NCBI RefSeq assembly: GCF_963676685.1
Contig: NC_092344.1
Coordinates: 42,662,589 to 42,726,588 of the forward strand
DNA: 64,000 nt
Direction: 5' to 3'
DNA from: Mytilus edulis
Lineage: Eukaryota > Mollusca > Bivalvia > Mytilida > Mytilidae
Both the position numbers and the translations under genes were made by a program. Of this stretch, positions 12,501 to 22,938 are shown piece after piece. Under the pieces are notes generated by a model. The model was not told where the DNA came from. It did no database searches and saw only the letters and a list, made by a program, of their open reading frames with translations. Numbering within the stretch: the first letter of the stretch is position 1; each line of letters opens with the position of its first letter.

Positions 12501-15500
12501 TTACAAAAATGACGAAAAGTTGTTCAATATTGACTATAAAGGGCAATAACTCCTTAAGGGGTCCTCTAACAATTTTGATCATGATGACTTATTTGTAGAT
12601 CTTACTTTGCTGAACATTATTGCTGTTTACAGTTTATCTCTATCTATAATAGTATTCAAGATAATAACCAAAAACTGCAAAATTTCCTTAAAATCACCAG
12701 TTTTAGGGCAGCAACCCAACAACAGGTTGTCCGATTCAACTCAAAATTTGTGAGGGGATATATCTTATTCTGATGGACATTTAAATCTTGAAAGATTTGC
12801 CCTAAATGTCTTAGTTTCAAAGATATAAAGCAAAAACTTCATTTTACCACTATGTTCTAATTTTAGCCATGTCGGCCATTTTGTTTGGCAGGCTGGGTCA
12901 TCGGACACATTTTTTAAACTATAAACCACAATGATAATTGCGGCCAAGTTTAGTTAAATTTGGCAAAGTAGTTTTGGAGAAGAAGATTTTTAGAAAAGTT
13001 ACAAAAAATGACGAAAAGTTGTTAAAAATTGACTATAAAGGGCAATAACTCCTTAAGGGGTCAACTGACAATTTTGGTCATGTTGACTTATTTGTAGGTC
13101 TTACTTTGCTGAACATTATTGCTGTTTACAGTTTATCTCTATCTATAATAGTATTCAAGATAATAACCAAAAACTGCAAAATTTCCTTAAAATAACCATT
13201 TCACAGGCAGCAACCCAACAACAGGTTGTCCTATTCGTCTGAAAATTTCAAGGCAGATAGATCTTGACCTGATCAACCATTTTTTTGCTCTAAATGCTTT
13301 GGTTTTTGAGTTATAAGCCAAAAACTGCATTTTACCCCTATGTTCTATTTTTAGCCATGGCGGCCATCTTGGTTGGTTTGACGGGTCACGCCACACATTT
13401 TTTAAACTAGATACCCCCAGGATGATTGTCGCCAAGTTTGGTAGAATTTGGCCCAGTAGTTTCAGAGGAGAAGATTTTTGTAAAAGTTTATGGACGACAG
13501 ACGACGGACGCAGGACGACGGACGCCAAGTGATGAGAAAAGCTCACTTGACCTTTCAGGTCAGGTGAGCTAAAAATAAAGGCAAAAGATATCAGAGGGAC
13601 AATAAAAAATTCAAAGTTGAAGGAAAAGAACACAAATGAAAAGACAAGTAACTGTTTACAAAATGTTAAATATAAAAATAATGACTGAACAACACAATTA
13701 ACTGAGGGTGATCACAGCTCCAGAATGGTAAGCAGTTTCTGTTTCAGAAGTGGCACCGATCACAAATTCAGTGTTAAGATTCACTATGGTAGGACTTCAA
13801 TTTTTCATATTATACAAACCCTAGGATATGGGATTCCTGTCTTTGTGTTTTCAAAAGCTGGAAGTAACCTTGTGCCAAGGTCATTAGCCAGGGTTAAGAG
13901 TTCATTATCATATCCAGGTATACTCATGTTACCAAATGGCTGTTCTGGGTCAGTGATGATAAGATGGGCTGACAATAAGGCACCTAACATTCTGGAAAAA
14001 CAAAAGAAACAAAAAAATATAATCACATTTTTTTCATGTATAAGCTGCAAGTTCATAGCAGTGCTTAACTTAAATAAATTAATATACATGTACTGTATTA
14101 AACTAACTCATTTGTGCAGATACTTAATTTCGTGGCAGACACTTTCTAGCCTACTTTGCAGAAATTTATTATAACAATTTTCTTATTCTCTTGATGAGAT
14201 CCATATATTTTTACCTATTTACAATGATTTAAATTCCCATTATTTTTCTTCTAGCAAAAGTCACAAAAAAATTGCCCCTGGCTCTGAAAATTAGTTGGTT
14301 TACTGTTCGTCATTCATTACTGAATCATAAAAGTAATCAGGGTGATGGACAGTATTTTGAACACTTCATCATGTTAATGCTTGTGTGAAGTATTTTAATC
14401 TTCACATATAACATTTTGTAGCATAATCCATCCTAAAATCAACACAAGCCATCAATATTTCTGTAGCAGATAATTTATAAAAAGTAGACTAGTCTGAATA
14501 TACTTTCATGTCTACCGATGAAATACATTTTGTATTTATGTTCCATGCCCCAACCCCTTCACCTCGAAAGTGATATGCAAGTGCCATCAAATATTTTAGA
14601 AGCTTTTTTCTGGAACAGACCTAATACACATGTAGCAGTGTTTCGAAATTATTGGACCTCTCAGTTGTGGAAGTAAATTTGGCACATAGCAACCATAAAA
14701 TTTTCAGCAAACATATGTCATAATGTTGATTTATTATTCAACAATATATGTAAATGTACATGTGAAACATACATTGGGAAATCAGGACATCTCAATAATT
14801 ACTTCAAGAACCAAGAAATACAAGGAATAAGGAAATGTCACAAAGAAATTATTGATGCTGCTTGCATTAATTGGTTATAAAGAATTATACATTAATTTAC
14901 AAAGTGCATTTGATATTAAGTTAATAATTATTGATTTATATTGTAAATACATTTTTATTTTGTCTTCAAGATGTTACATGTATAATTTTATTAACCTGTA
15001 TTTGTTCAACAATCTGACATTCAAATATTTTTATTAATAAAGTTGTGTTTAGAATTAATATAAAAATTAAAGCATTATACAACATTGTACAATGAAGAAA
15101 TAATTTCTTACTTAGTACAGATATCATACTTAATACCAAACTATAAATACAATAATGATAATTCTCTCAATAACTTTTACATACATGAAGAAGAACTGAT
15201 GGTTAACAGTGGCGGATCCAGAAATTTTCATAAGTGGGGGTCCACTGACTCACCTCAGAGGGGGCCCGCTCCAGTCACGCTTCAGTGATTCCCTATATAA
15301 GCAACCAAATTTTTTCCCAAAAAGGTGGGGCCTGGGCCCCCTCCCCCTTAATCCGCCTCTGGTTTAACAAACACAAATACAGTGTACATGTAGCATGCTA
15401 ACATTGTTCTTTATTCTCTACTTAACAAAGCTATGAAATATAGCTTCAGAGAAAAATGTGATAAAAATTAATTGCATACATACGAAAGTGAGAAGAAATA

Positions 15501-18500
15501 TTGTGTTTGTCAATTCAATGAGACAGATTTCCACAAGAGACCAAATGACATAGAATTTAACAAATATGTGTCAATGTACAGCCTTCAACAATGATCAAAA
15601 CCCATACCACATAGTAAGTTATAAAAGGCCACTATGTTTAAGAATATATATATTAAAGCATTAGGTTAACAGAAAAGGATGAATCTAAAAAGGATTTCAC
15701 AATATAGGATACTCTCATAAATTTGATTCCAAATTTCAGGAAGTTCTGATTTGTAGTGCTGAGAAAAAATGTGAAAAAAAAATCAGACGTGCTTTAACAT
15801 GAAAATAGACATCTAAATTTTCGACTATCACTGGACAAAGAGGATAAACTATGTCTGTACCAATTGCCTAATTTCAATAAAGGAAACAATACTTCAAATA
15901 ATATAATGGAGTAAAATGTTTTACGTGTATATACATTTCACATAAAAAAAAAATCTTCCCTTTTCATCAATTTAACCAATGAAAAAGAATATCACTGATT
16001 CAGTTGCAATAATTAACACCATATTGCCTAATATAGTATAATTAAATAGTTAATTTTACCTTATAGTTACTTCAAAAACTTGCACTGTGTTTGATTTGAA
16101 GACAAGATTATCTATCACAATCTGTACTGCATTCTTAAATTCTGTGCTGTTTCCCATTATCTAAAATAATAAATAATCTCATAAATATGATTTATATAAT
16201 TTTGTATACTGAATTGATGCATTGAAAGGATATTAACAAGAATCACCAAAAATACAGGACAGTACAACAGACCACATCCAGGAATTGAAACAGGTACATT
16301 CATGGAAGACCCATGCCAGCAACTTAGAACCATAGGAGAGGGACTTGTAAATAGTAATTTTGTTTATTTTCTTTTGTTACATCTTCTGACATCAGACTCA
16401 GACTTCTCTTGAACTGAATTTTAATGTGTATTGTTATGCGTTTACTTTTCTACATTAGCTAGAGGTATTAGGGGAGGGTTGAGATCTCATAAACATGTTT
16501 AACCCCGCCACATTTTTGCGCCTGTCCCAAGTCAGGAGCCTCTGGCCTTTGTTAGTCTTGTATTATTTTTAATTTTAGTTTCTTGTGTATAATTTGGAGT
16601 TTAGTATGGCGTTCATTATCACTGAACTGGTATATATATTTGTTTAGGGGTCAGCTGAAGGACGCCTCTGGGTGCAGGAATTTCTCGCTGCATTGAAGAC
16701 CTATTAAAGACCTTCTGCTGTTGTCTGTTCTATGGTCGGGTTGTTGTCTCTTTGACACATTCCTCATCTCCATTCTCAATTTTATATAAAATAAACATAT
16801 TTATCAAACTTTACAAGGGGACAAAAGCCCACTCTCCCTTTTATATCCCTCTGACATCAATCACCAACACCCAACTCCTAAAGGGGTCTTTAAATGACAA
16901 CATGTACTAACAATTTATAATTTTGCTGAATAGAAGTACATTTGTATTAGTTTCAAAGTCTGGAAAAATAATACTCCCCATACAATTTCATAAAATAATA
17001 ACAGGTGCGCTAAGTATATACTGTAGAAGCAGTAATTTCCGTGGAGGATTAAATTTTGTTTATTTCGTGGAAAGAATATCTCCACAAAATTAAAAACCCA
17101 CAAAAATTTAACATTTATATAATATTATTTCCATTTATTGGATTCCACGAAATTAAATCCCCATGAAATCTTATTAAGACACAAAAACACGAAATTTCAA
17201 CCCCATGAAAATGAGTGTTTCTACAGTAGATGGGTGTAATGTTTCTTTGGAAACTACAAATTTGGATTGAAATGAAGTAAATTATACATGTCATAATCAA
17301 ATTTGATAAGACCTGATAGATAGTGGTGGTTTCACAGTATTTTGTTGATAACTTGCATGCTGGTATAAAAACTATAAATATAACACATGTATATAAACTA
17401 CATGTACATGATGAAGAACTTCATTCATATGCTGTAAATTGAATTACATTGTGATATACACATGTATTATTGGTGAAAAGGTGATCAAAGTTTTGCAGAG
17501 GTTCAGTGTAGTTAATCAGGATAAGTGAACTGGAGATATCTGATGGATAGAGTACTCAGTAGTGAACCTACAACTGAATATCTATTGATTAAAAAAACCA
17601 TGTAAACAGCACACAGAGGCATAGAAGAGATTGAAGACATTTTTAAATCAGTCCCTGGGAAATTTGGGTTAGAGTACCGGTCTTCCTGACAAACATGTTT
17701 AACCCTAAACCCAGTCACATTCTTTAAGTGCCTGTCCCAAGCTACAAATGTAGGTCAGGAGCCAGTGGCTGGCATTGGTAGCAGTCTTTCTTTTGTTGTT
17801 GTATAAATTAGGCAGATGGTTTTCTCTTTTGAATTATATCACTATTTGTAATCCAAGATCATTTTATATCTTTTATGAGTAATTATTTTTGCTAACTGAT
17901 GAAGGTGGTATGGTGACCTGTAGTTGTTTTCATCTACATTGTATGTCTCGTAGCAACTATACCAAATCTCCTTATTTTCATTTAAACCATAATTACCGCA
18001 AGTGTATCCAATGTATCAACCAGACTAAGCATATAGTCACCAAGGGCATCATTAATATTGATGTTGGATCTATAAAAATACAAATAATAATGTCTACCTA
18101 AAATACTGTGTATTTTAACTTTTCATTAATTTTAGGATTAAGAAAATCATGCAATAAATTTATTTCATACCTAAAACTATTAAAAAAACAACAGCATCCT
18201 GGATTACTGCAAGGAAATGCTTTATTCTGGTCTATATGCATAATATATTTCTCCACTTAAGGTGACATTTTCAGGACAATTTAATGATACATGTAGGTAA
18301 CAAGTGGTCAAGTACATAAAATGCATTTCAGTCATATTGGATTACCAAAAGGTTAACAATTATGTCACAATTAATGGTTTGACAACATTAAAATGAAAGT
18401 GAAAGTAAAAGTTAATAATGAATTGTCTGTATCGTTTCAAAAATGGAAAACACCTCACTGAACATCCTGTACCACTTCAACTGGATGCATGTGTTTTGAG

Positions 18501-20305
18501 TGTGTGTAGATGTAATATATATATAAATGAGAAGATATGATCTGATTGTCAATGAGCAATGATGAGACAAATCTCCATCAGAGACCAGATGATATAGAAG
18601 TTAACAACTGTGGCCACAGTGCAGTCTTAAAGAATGAGCAAAAACCCATACCCCAAAGGCCCCTGAAATGACAAATGTAAAGTAAAATAATTCAATGAGA
18701 AAACTGTGGCAAGATTTAGGTACAAAAACAAAATATGATGTACATGTTCAGCAACAAACGATACTAAAACCACTGAATTGAAGGCTCTTGACCAGTCTTC
18801 ACGCTGAACCACAGGCCCAGGAGCCCAGGCTTGTAAAATTGCTCAAGGGCTTGTAAAAATCTTATCTACAGGCCAACAGAATCTAACTAAATTTTTCAAA
18901 ATGTAGACTTCCAGGCTTGTAGATCTAAAAGTCCATTGTGAAGACTGCTTGACTTCGGTAAGTTGGGACAGGCACATACTGAGTGTAAAAGGAAAGATGA
19001 TTCCTTTTTTTTTTTAATCTTGACTTTGGGAGAGAATTTTTGAAAGAACTTTAAAACAAATTTTGGTATGAACTCTTCAATTGTTTGAACAGAATTGTAA
19101 ACCAATTTGATTTGTTAAGTCTGTGACAATGTTCGTGATGTCTCTCTTCTTTTAGTTTCCGCACTCCATCATAATATTGATGACTATGTGCCGTGCATGC
19201 GTGGGTAAAATTTACAATTTTATGTTTACATTAAAAAAATTAAAAAAATTTAATAAAGAAATAATAACTTGTTTTTGATTTTCACTGTACATATAGATAA
19301 AACTATTTACAAGGTGTTACATTACATGGTGTAGTATTGGTTGAGAACAGATATAGGAATCTGCTATCTGAATGCTTCAACTGTGGTGCATTGGACAGCA
19401 GTAACTGGTAAAAGGTTCCATTGGACGATTGTCTTATAGTCGCCGTCAGCTGAAATTTGTAGCGGTTATCGGTAAAAATAATCTAAACGATCAATCGCGT
19501 TCACTCGAGATATAGTTTTTCACATTCCATTCATAAATCGCAAAAAAAAAAACCACTACTGACCTACATGTACCTTTTAAGTGATCACACTGTAATAATC
19601 CTGACCTTCACATTATCCAGAATATTTTCCATTGTTATTCCGCCATCTTCGTCACTGTACGCAGTTTCCTGAAATGTTCCTTTCATTGATGTGAAAAGGT
19701 TTCCCGCGCTTTGTGCAAATTTTATGAAATTGAACTCCACGGAAACACTTCCGGTAAAAACAATGGCTGATTCCACCATTCAAAATCGTCTATGAAAAAG
19801 TGAAGGTCAGGATTATTACAGTACGATCACTTAAAAGGTAGGTCAGTAGTGGTTTTTCTTTTTGCGATTTATGAATGGAATGTGAAAAACTATATCTCGA
19901 GTGAACGCGATTGATAGTTTAGATTATTTTTACCGATAAACGCTACGAATTTCAGCTGGCGGCGACTATGGGATAGAATGAAAATTTATATGAGTCTTTT
20001 TTTGCCTGTTGCTTTTGTTGGACATATCAATCTGTTAGAAAGTTTTCTTACGGATTATCATGGTCATGTCCACGCCCTTCACAGTCTATCGGGTCCAATT
20101 CATCTTCAGGATAAGCATACTTCATGTAGTTGTCATAACCAAAATGAAACATATCTCTAGCTGCTTGTAAAAGTTCGATTCTCTCAGACTCGTTGAAATA
20201 ACCATATTTCTTTTCATTAAAATCAAAATTGTCATCAAGTTTAAAGAAATTTAAGACGAAACCCAAGGAAAGGGAGAGCGTGTAGACAAATAGACAATTT
20301 TTCAT
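3503..20305 (-). CDS. EDEM1: EDEM1-type ER degradation-enhancing alpha-mannosidase-like protein (12 exons)
   Basis: GH47-family lectin/mannosidase-like protein of ER-associated degradation, which trims or recognises mannose on misfolded glycoproteins in the ER lumen. Coding exons in transcript order: 20052-20305, 17997-18069, 16060-16160, 13820-13991, 11815-11998, 8541-8632, 7545-7627, 6686-6806, 5618-5862, 5150-5246, about 4230-4424, 3503-3592. They total 1707 nt, or 568 residues plus stop, with consistent phases. Residues 1-20 are a hydrophobic signal or anchor. GH47 signature segments are present: FEVTIR (Glu about 139), DSFYEYLL (Asp about 284), RPELIES (Glu about 407) and TTEGH (about 492-496), which correspond to catalytic and calcium-site positions in the family. 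The segments [22 protein letters not shown] and [20 protein letters not shown] match EDEM1 better than EDEM2 or EDEM3 as I remember them. The C-terminus ends IGID with no protease-associated domain. Exon boundaries are inferred from GT-AG sites and phase. Confidence 0.93.
4529..5073. mobile_element. Inverted-repeat element with repeated TTTGCGCGCA motifs, EDEM1 intron 10
   Basis: The left end (4529-4620) carries several spaced copies of ACATTTGCGCGCA/ACGTTTGCGCGCA. The right end (about 4975-5073) carries the same motifs in inverted orientation (GCGCAAATGTAAT, GCGTGCAAACGTAATG), and both ends include TGCAATA/TATTGCA. The interior is plain AT-rich DNA with no coding capacity. The architecture is that of a non-autonomous DNA transposon with subterminal repeats. 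It fits between exon 11 and exon 10 without touching splice sites. Confidence 0.65.
6635..6726 (-). repeat. 46-bp tandem duplication of the 3' end of EDEM1 exon 8 with two donor sites
   Basis: The end of exon 8 (ATTGATTCGCTGCAGGCAGC through the GTAAG donor) occurs twice, offset by 46 bp. The proximal donor follows base 6686 and the duplicate donor follows base 6640. Only the proximal donor keeps the phase needed by exon 9. Reading into the duplicate meets an in-frame TGA a few codons after the proximal site. The duplicate therefore looks like a decoy or alternative donor inside intron 8. Confidence 0.85.
9132..10348. mobile_element. 1.2-kb non-autonomous DNA transposon, TTA target duplication (Harbinger-like signature), EDEM1 intron 5
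   Basis: Terminal inverted repeats of about 53 bp start GGGGTCATCCATAATTGTCA at the left and end with the reverse complement at the right, differing at very few positions over the first 50 bases. They contain the palindrome GTGTACAAAACGTACAC. Direct TTA copies flank the element (9129-9131 and 10349-10351). A 3-bp TWA target duplication is characteristic of PIF/Harbinger transposition. The interior has no transposase-like reading frame. Class assignment is an inference from the target duplication. Confidence 0.75.
12318..13572. mobile_element. 1.25-kb hairpin-ended repetitive element (Helentron/HINE-like?), EDEM1 intron 4
   Basis: The left end has the hairpin AGGCTCTCAAGAGCCT (12321-12336) followed by GTGTCGCTCACCTG. 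The right end has a GACGACGGACGC short-tandem-repeat tract, then the hairpin GCTCACTTGACC/GGTCAGGTGAGC and CTAAAAA. The interior holds 2.3 degenerate tandem units of about 500 bp, each starting near ATGTCGGCCAT (about 12366, 12869, 13357). Hairpins at both ends, a microsatellite near the 3' end and a terminal CTAA recall Helentron-derived elements. I saw no target duplication, so the class is tentative. I recognise this family as abundant in bivalve DNA. Confidence 0.65.
15211..15357. mobile_element. G/C-rich MITE-like repeat with GGCGGATCC end
   Basis: The unit starts GGCGGATCCAGAAATTTTCA and ends TTAATCCGCC, with internal GGGGGCCCGCTCC and CCTATATAAGCAACC. It is strikingly GC-rich against its AT-rich surroundings. 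Related but more diverged copies lie near 24253-24340, 40349-40500 and 56290-56449. It lies in EDEM1 intron 3, between exons 4 and 3, with no coding potential. Confidence 0.6.
15500..15645 (+). repeat. Mussel interspersed repeat family A, partial copy
   Basis: It matches the full copy at 54472-54880 through CAATGAGACAGATTTCCACA, GACCAAATGACATAGAA, TACAGCCTTCAACAATGA and CCCATACCACATAGT...TATAAAAGGCC. It is diverged and non-coding, within EDEM1 intron 3. Confidence 0.7.
16485..16785 (-). repeat. Interspersed repeat family B, reverse copy
   Basis: Read on the minus strand it matches the copy at 31662-31995 from end to end: GTGTCAAAGAGACAACAACC, then TTCAGCTGACCCCTAAAC, then CTTGGGACAGGCGCAAAAAT and GGCGGGGTTAAACATGTTTA. 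It lies in EDEM1 intron 2, just upstream of exon 3. Confidence 0.8.
17021..17226. mobile_element. 206-bp MITE with CTGTAGAA termini and TA flanks (Tc1/mariner-like)
   Basis: The ends are CTGTAGAAGCAGTAATTTCC and, inverted, CTGTAGAAACACTCATTTTC. A TA dinucleotide flanks each side (17019-17020 and 17227-17228), the target duplication expected of Tc1/mariner elements. It has no coding capacity and lies in EDEM1 intron 2. Confidence 0.65.
18535..18700 (+). repeat. Interspersed repeat family A, diverged copy
   Basis: It carries the landmarks CAATGATGAGACAAATCTCC, AGACCAGATGATATAGAAG, AATGAGCAAAAACCCATACC and AAAGGCCCCTGAAATGACA in the order seen in other family A copies. It is in EDEM1 intron 1 and non-coding. 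Confidence 0.6.
19436..19969. mobile_element. Foldback element: ~170-bp inverted arms around a coding-exon-like core
   Basis: The left arm (19436-19610) and right arm (19801-19969) are reverse complements over about 170 bp with few differences. Landmarks are ATAGTCGCC...GGCGACTAT at the outer ends and CTGACCTTCA/TGAAGGTCAG at the inner ends. The 190-bp spacer contains an open reading frame on the minus strand (separate entry). No target duplication is evident. The structure lies inside EDEM1 intron 1. Confidence 0.7.
19606..19779 (-). pseudogene. Exon-like ORF in the foldback core, function unknown
   Basis: ATG at 19777-19779 opens 58 codons that run to AAG followed by GTCAGG, a plausible donor at phase 0. 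The peptide begins [20 protein letters not shown] and contains [18 protein letters not shown]. Its composition is protein-like rather than random, and I do not recognise it. The donor lies in the inverted arm, so the last residues are arm-encoded. It may be a captured first exon of another gene, or an unrelated nested first exon. It could join in frame to EDEM1 exon 3 but not to exon 2. No remaining exons of an independent gene were found nearby. Confidence 0.35.
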
Positions 20306-20650
20306 CGTATGCCATCACTTTCAATAAAGCAGTCTGCTAAACTCAATACATCAACATCAACAGGAAGTGCCGAGCAACTAATTCCGGTTGTGAATTTAAT
20401 TCGCATCAAAATATAGTTTTATTTTTATTTTTTATCACAACCTCACACAATCAAAACATAGAATAAAGTTATCCTATTTCTTTGCATAAAAATTTTTGCC
20501 GTAGATGAATGATTATAAGTGGAAAATAAATCAGTTTCCAAAATTTGCGGAGTAACACAAAGTGTTTAACCAATGAAAATTGTGAACGTCGCCAGAAAAG
20601 TCAAAAGTTAATTCAGCGGGAAACATGATTTTTTTTCACGATCTTATCTA
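20306..20650 (-). promoter_or_regulatory. EDEM1 upstream region with ETS-like and imperfect ERSE-like sites
   Basis: Read on the minus strand, the 100 bases before the ATG contain CCGGAATT and CACTTCCTGTTG (ETS-type cores). At 20570-20588 CCAAT is followed after exactly nine bases by GAACG. The vertebrate ER stress element is CCAAT-N9-CCACG, so this differs at two positions of the second half. EDEM1 is a known XBP1/ATF6 target in vertebrates; the relevance of this imperfect site is inference. No TATA box was seen at a convincing distance. Confidence 0.3.
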
Positions 20651-20877
20651 TACACATATGACCCTCCCTCCACCTATATAACGTATTACGTCTATATAGG
20701 TCATTGGCAAATTAATTTATCATTTATTTATATTCTTACCCGTAAGGAATATTTGAGAATAAACGATACTTGATCCATACATGTCATTTATTCAATTTAC
20801 AATAAGTCTAAAAATAAACAATAAGCAAATTATGCATGGACTCGATAAATATAAATCAGCATTTCGTGTGTATCTTA

Positions 20878-21455
20878 GGCAGCAACCATTTGATTTTCTG
20901 GGGGGGGGCTATGGTTTTTTTTGGAAAAAAAAGTTTGTTTCCAGGTTTTGGTGAAAAAAATAATTTGTTTTGGACCCTGAGTAAAAAAAATTGTTTGTTT
21001 CACCCTCAGCTGCCACTATATGTAATGCTAAAATTGAAAGAAAAAAATTGTCTTCGGTTTGTCGCTAAAAAAATAGATTGTTCTTCGCCGAAGGCGAAAA
21101 AAAAAGTTTGCACAGAAAAAAAAAACCATAGCCCCCCCCAGAAAATCAAATGGTTGCTGCCTAACCCCCAGAAAATCAAATGGGGGGGGGGGGGGGGGGG
21201 GGCTATGGTTTTTTTTGGAAAAAAAAGTTTGTTTCCAGTTTTGGGAGAAAAAAATAATTTGTTTTTGATTCTGAGAAAAAAAATTTGTATGTTTCACCCT
21301 CAGCTGCCACTATATGTAATGCTAAAATTGAAAGAAAAAAATTGTTTTCGAATTGTCGTGAAAAAAATAGATTGTTTTTCGCTGCAGGCGAAAAAAAAAG
21401 TTTGTACAGAAAAAAAAACCATAGCCCCCCCCCAGAAAATCAAATGGTTGCTGCC
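20878..21455. mobile_element. TTA-flanked element with homopolymer-rich ends and internal tandem duplication
   Basis: TIRs read GGCAGCAACCATTTGATTTT followed by CTGG and a G run; the right end is the inverse. TTA flanks both ends (20875-20877, 21456-21458), a Harbinger-like target duplication. Two head-to-tail copies of a ~280-bp unit are present. The internal junction (21150-21205) has lost the normal left end and shows back-to-back inverted CCCCCAGAAAATCAAATGG and a long G run. Long reading frames here are products of A, T and G runs and are not considered genes. Confidence 0.75.
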
Positions 21456-22318
21456 TTATTCTAACAATTCAGGTGACATCAATTAACTGTCGACAATCAT
21501 ATAACCGAATATAAACAGAAGCATTAATATAAAAACATATAGCTACATCGTGCAGTTGTACTTTTATAGGTCTGTTTGATTTCGTGTAATGGGTTTTAAA
21601 AAAGTTAAATCAGTATCGTTTTTATCCGGCTGTTTAAGCTGGAATGATTTTGTTTCAAGTTGTGAGTCGAATCAGGCGATGAAATGGATCACCTATGTTT
21701 CACTTTTAAGGTTGATGTTCTATTCCTTTTAATGGCTGAACACGTTTAATACATGCGTAACAAACTCATTACTGACTTGTGGGTTTAATTAAAGGTCACA
21801 TAAATACGGATTCGATGAGGTCGAATTATTCACTTGCAAGTGATTATTCATCAGCGACAAAAGAAAGAGCTTGACCAAAGTATAATGGCTCACATACTTG
21901 TGAAGACGTCTGCGGTCTAATGCTGATTTCTTTAACCTTAACATGACATTTAGACAGTTATTTTCGTCTTTGGATTGATCTAGGACTATTATACTATAAT
22001 CCCGGGATTGATGTCTTGTTTGTTGTTTTTATTGATCGTCCTCATTTTTTTTTACAGCCAGTCTTGTTTCGTTTAATATGATGGTTTCTCACTATGGATA
22101 ATGGGAGGTCCATTACTAGAGTTATGATAATATCAATCATCGCTAATATAAGACACAAATTATACATAATTGTATTGCATGCTTAGGTGCACTTCAAAAT
22201 CGGGTTAGGACCAATCTTACATATCTCAGTTTAAGGGAGTCTGATGAATATGTCTCAAGTGTGATCGTAGATATCAAACCAAGGGACAGCACTCGTTAGT
22301 CTAAACTATAAGGGTTAG

Positions 22319-22780
22319 CCTAGATTACTTGCGTTTCTTTCGGCGAAGTTTAAAAACTTTGAGCTGACGAAGGTTGTTCGAAGAGAGAGTGGCAGAATTT
22401 TTAAGCATTACACAGAGTATAACAATCTTATCAGGAATTCCAAAAATAATGGACTATTTCAAATTGGTGACACTGGTAATTTAGGACTAAACTACAAATG
22501 GAAGCATTTTTTAAACTTTGAGTACAATACCCTTTTTCTGCACACCAGACCAATAGCCCGTCGAAATCATCGTCATCTAACCTTTTATATAAAAAAATCT
22601 TTTCCTCTGAAACTAATGGGTCAAATTAAAACAATCATCAATGGTGTATTAAGTTTTACCCGTAACTACCAACTAACATTGCCGATTAGAAATAGAACAC
22701 AGGGTATTATGCAAGGTTTTAAAAAAAAATTAAAACAGGTATATAAAGAGAGAAATCTATTCTCAAACGACTTCTTGTAG
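22319..22780 (+). CDS. Unassigned 154-codon reading frame without a clear start
   Basis: An uninterrupted frame runs from just after a TAG (22316-22318) to TAG at 22778-22780. The encoded peptide is rich in aromatic and basic residues, with segments such as FKHYTEYNNLIRNSKNNGLF and LGLNYKWKHFLNFEYNTLF, and ends KERNLFSNDFL. The only ATGs are near the C-terminal end, so if coding it would be a terminal exon (possible acceptor TTAG at 22315-22318) or a transposon remnant. I do not recognise the family. No partner exon was identified. A tRNA-like sequence follows about 85 bp downstream on the opposite strand. Confidence 0.35.
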   Translation, partial: PRLLAFLSAKFKNFELTKVVRRESGRIFKHYTEYNNLIRNSKNNGLFQIGDTGNLGLNYKWKHFLNFEYNTLFLHTRPIARRNHRHLTFYIKKSFPLKLMGQIKTIINGVLSFTRNYQLTLPIRNRTQGIMQGFKKKLKQVYKERNLFSNDFL

Positions 22781-22863
22781 AATTGAATAGAGTTGTCTGA
22801 ACTTGTCTAATTGGAAATCATACCACTGTAACCGGAGAGCACGAATTTCATTACAAAATTGCT

Positions 22864-22938
22864 TGTCTCCACCGGGACTCAAACCCGGTACCTCTGTGTT
22901 ACAAGGCAGCGCGTATACCGACTGAGCTAAAGAAGTAC
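22864..22938 (-). tRNA. tRNA-like sequence, probably a pseudogene or SINE head (Thr-TGT-like)
   Basis: On the minus strand there is an A-box-like TAGCTCAGTCGG, an anticodon-loop-like CTTGTAA (TGT), and a T-arm CCGGGTTTGAGTCCCGG with a five-base-pair stem. The 5' and 3' acceptor strands (about ACTTCTT and TGGAGAC) pair poorly and the D-stem is irregular. A functional tRNA is therefore unlikely. Confidence 0.5.

Noticed and set aside
13187..13633. 148-codon frame on the minus strand
   Set aside because: It lies entirely within the hairpin-ended tandem repeat in EDEM1 intron 4, and the translated sequence mirrors the repeat units.
13725..14174. 149-codon frame on the plus strand
   Set aside because: It is the antisense shadow of EDEM1 exon 4 plus intron sequence.
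20836..21486. 216-codon open frame rich in Lys, Phe and Gly runs
   Set aside because: It is the read-through of A, T and G homopolymers in a TTA-flanked repetitive element, and the opposite strand is also open. There is no protein-like composition.
22864..22938. Functional tRNA-Thr gene
   Set aside because: A- and B-box motifs are present, but the acceptor stem does not pair and the D-stem is irregular, so it is listed only as tRNA-like.
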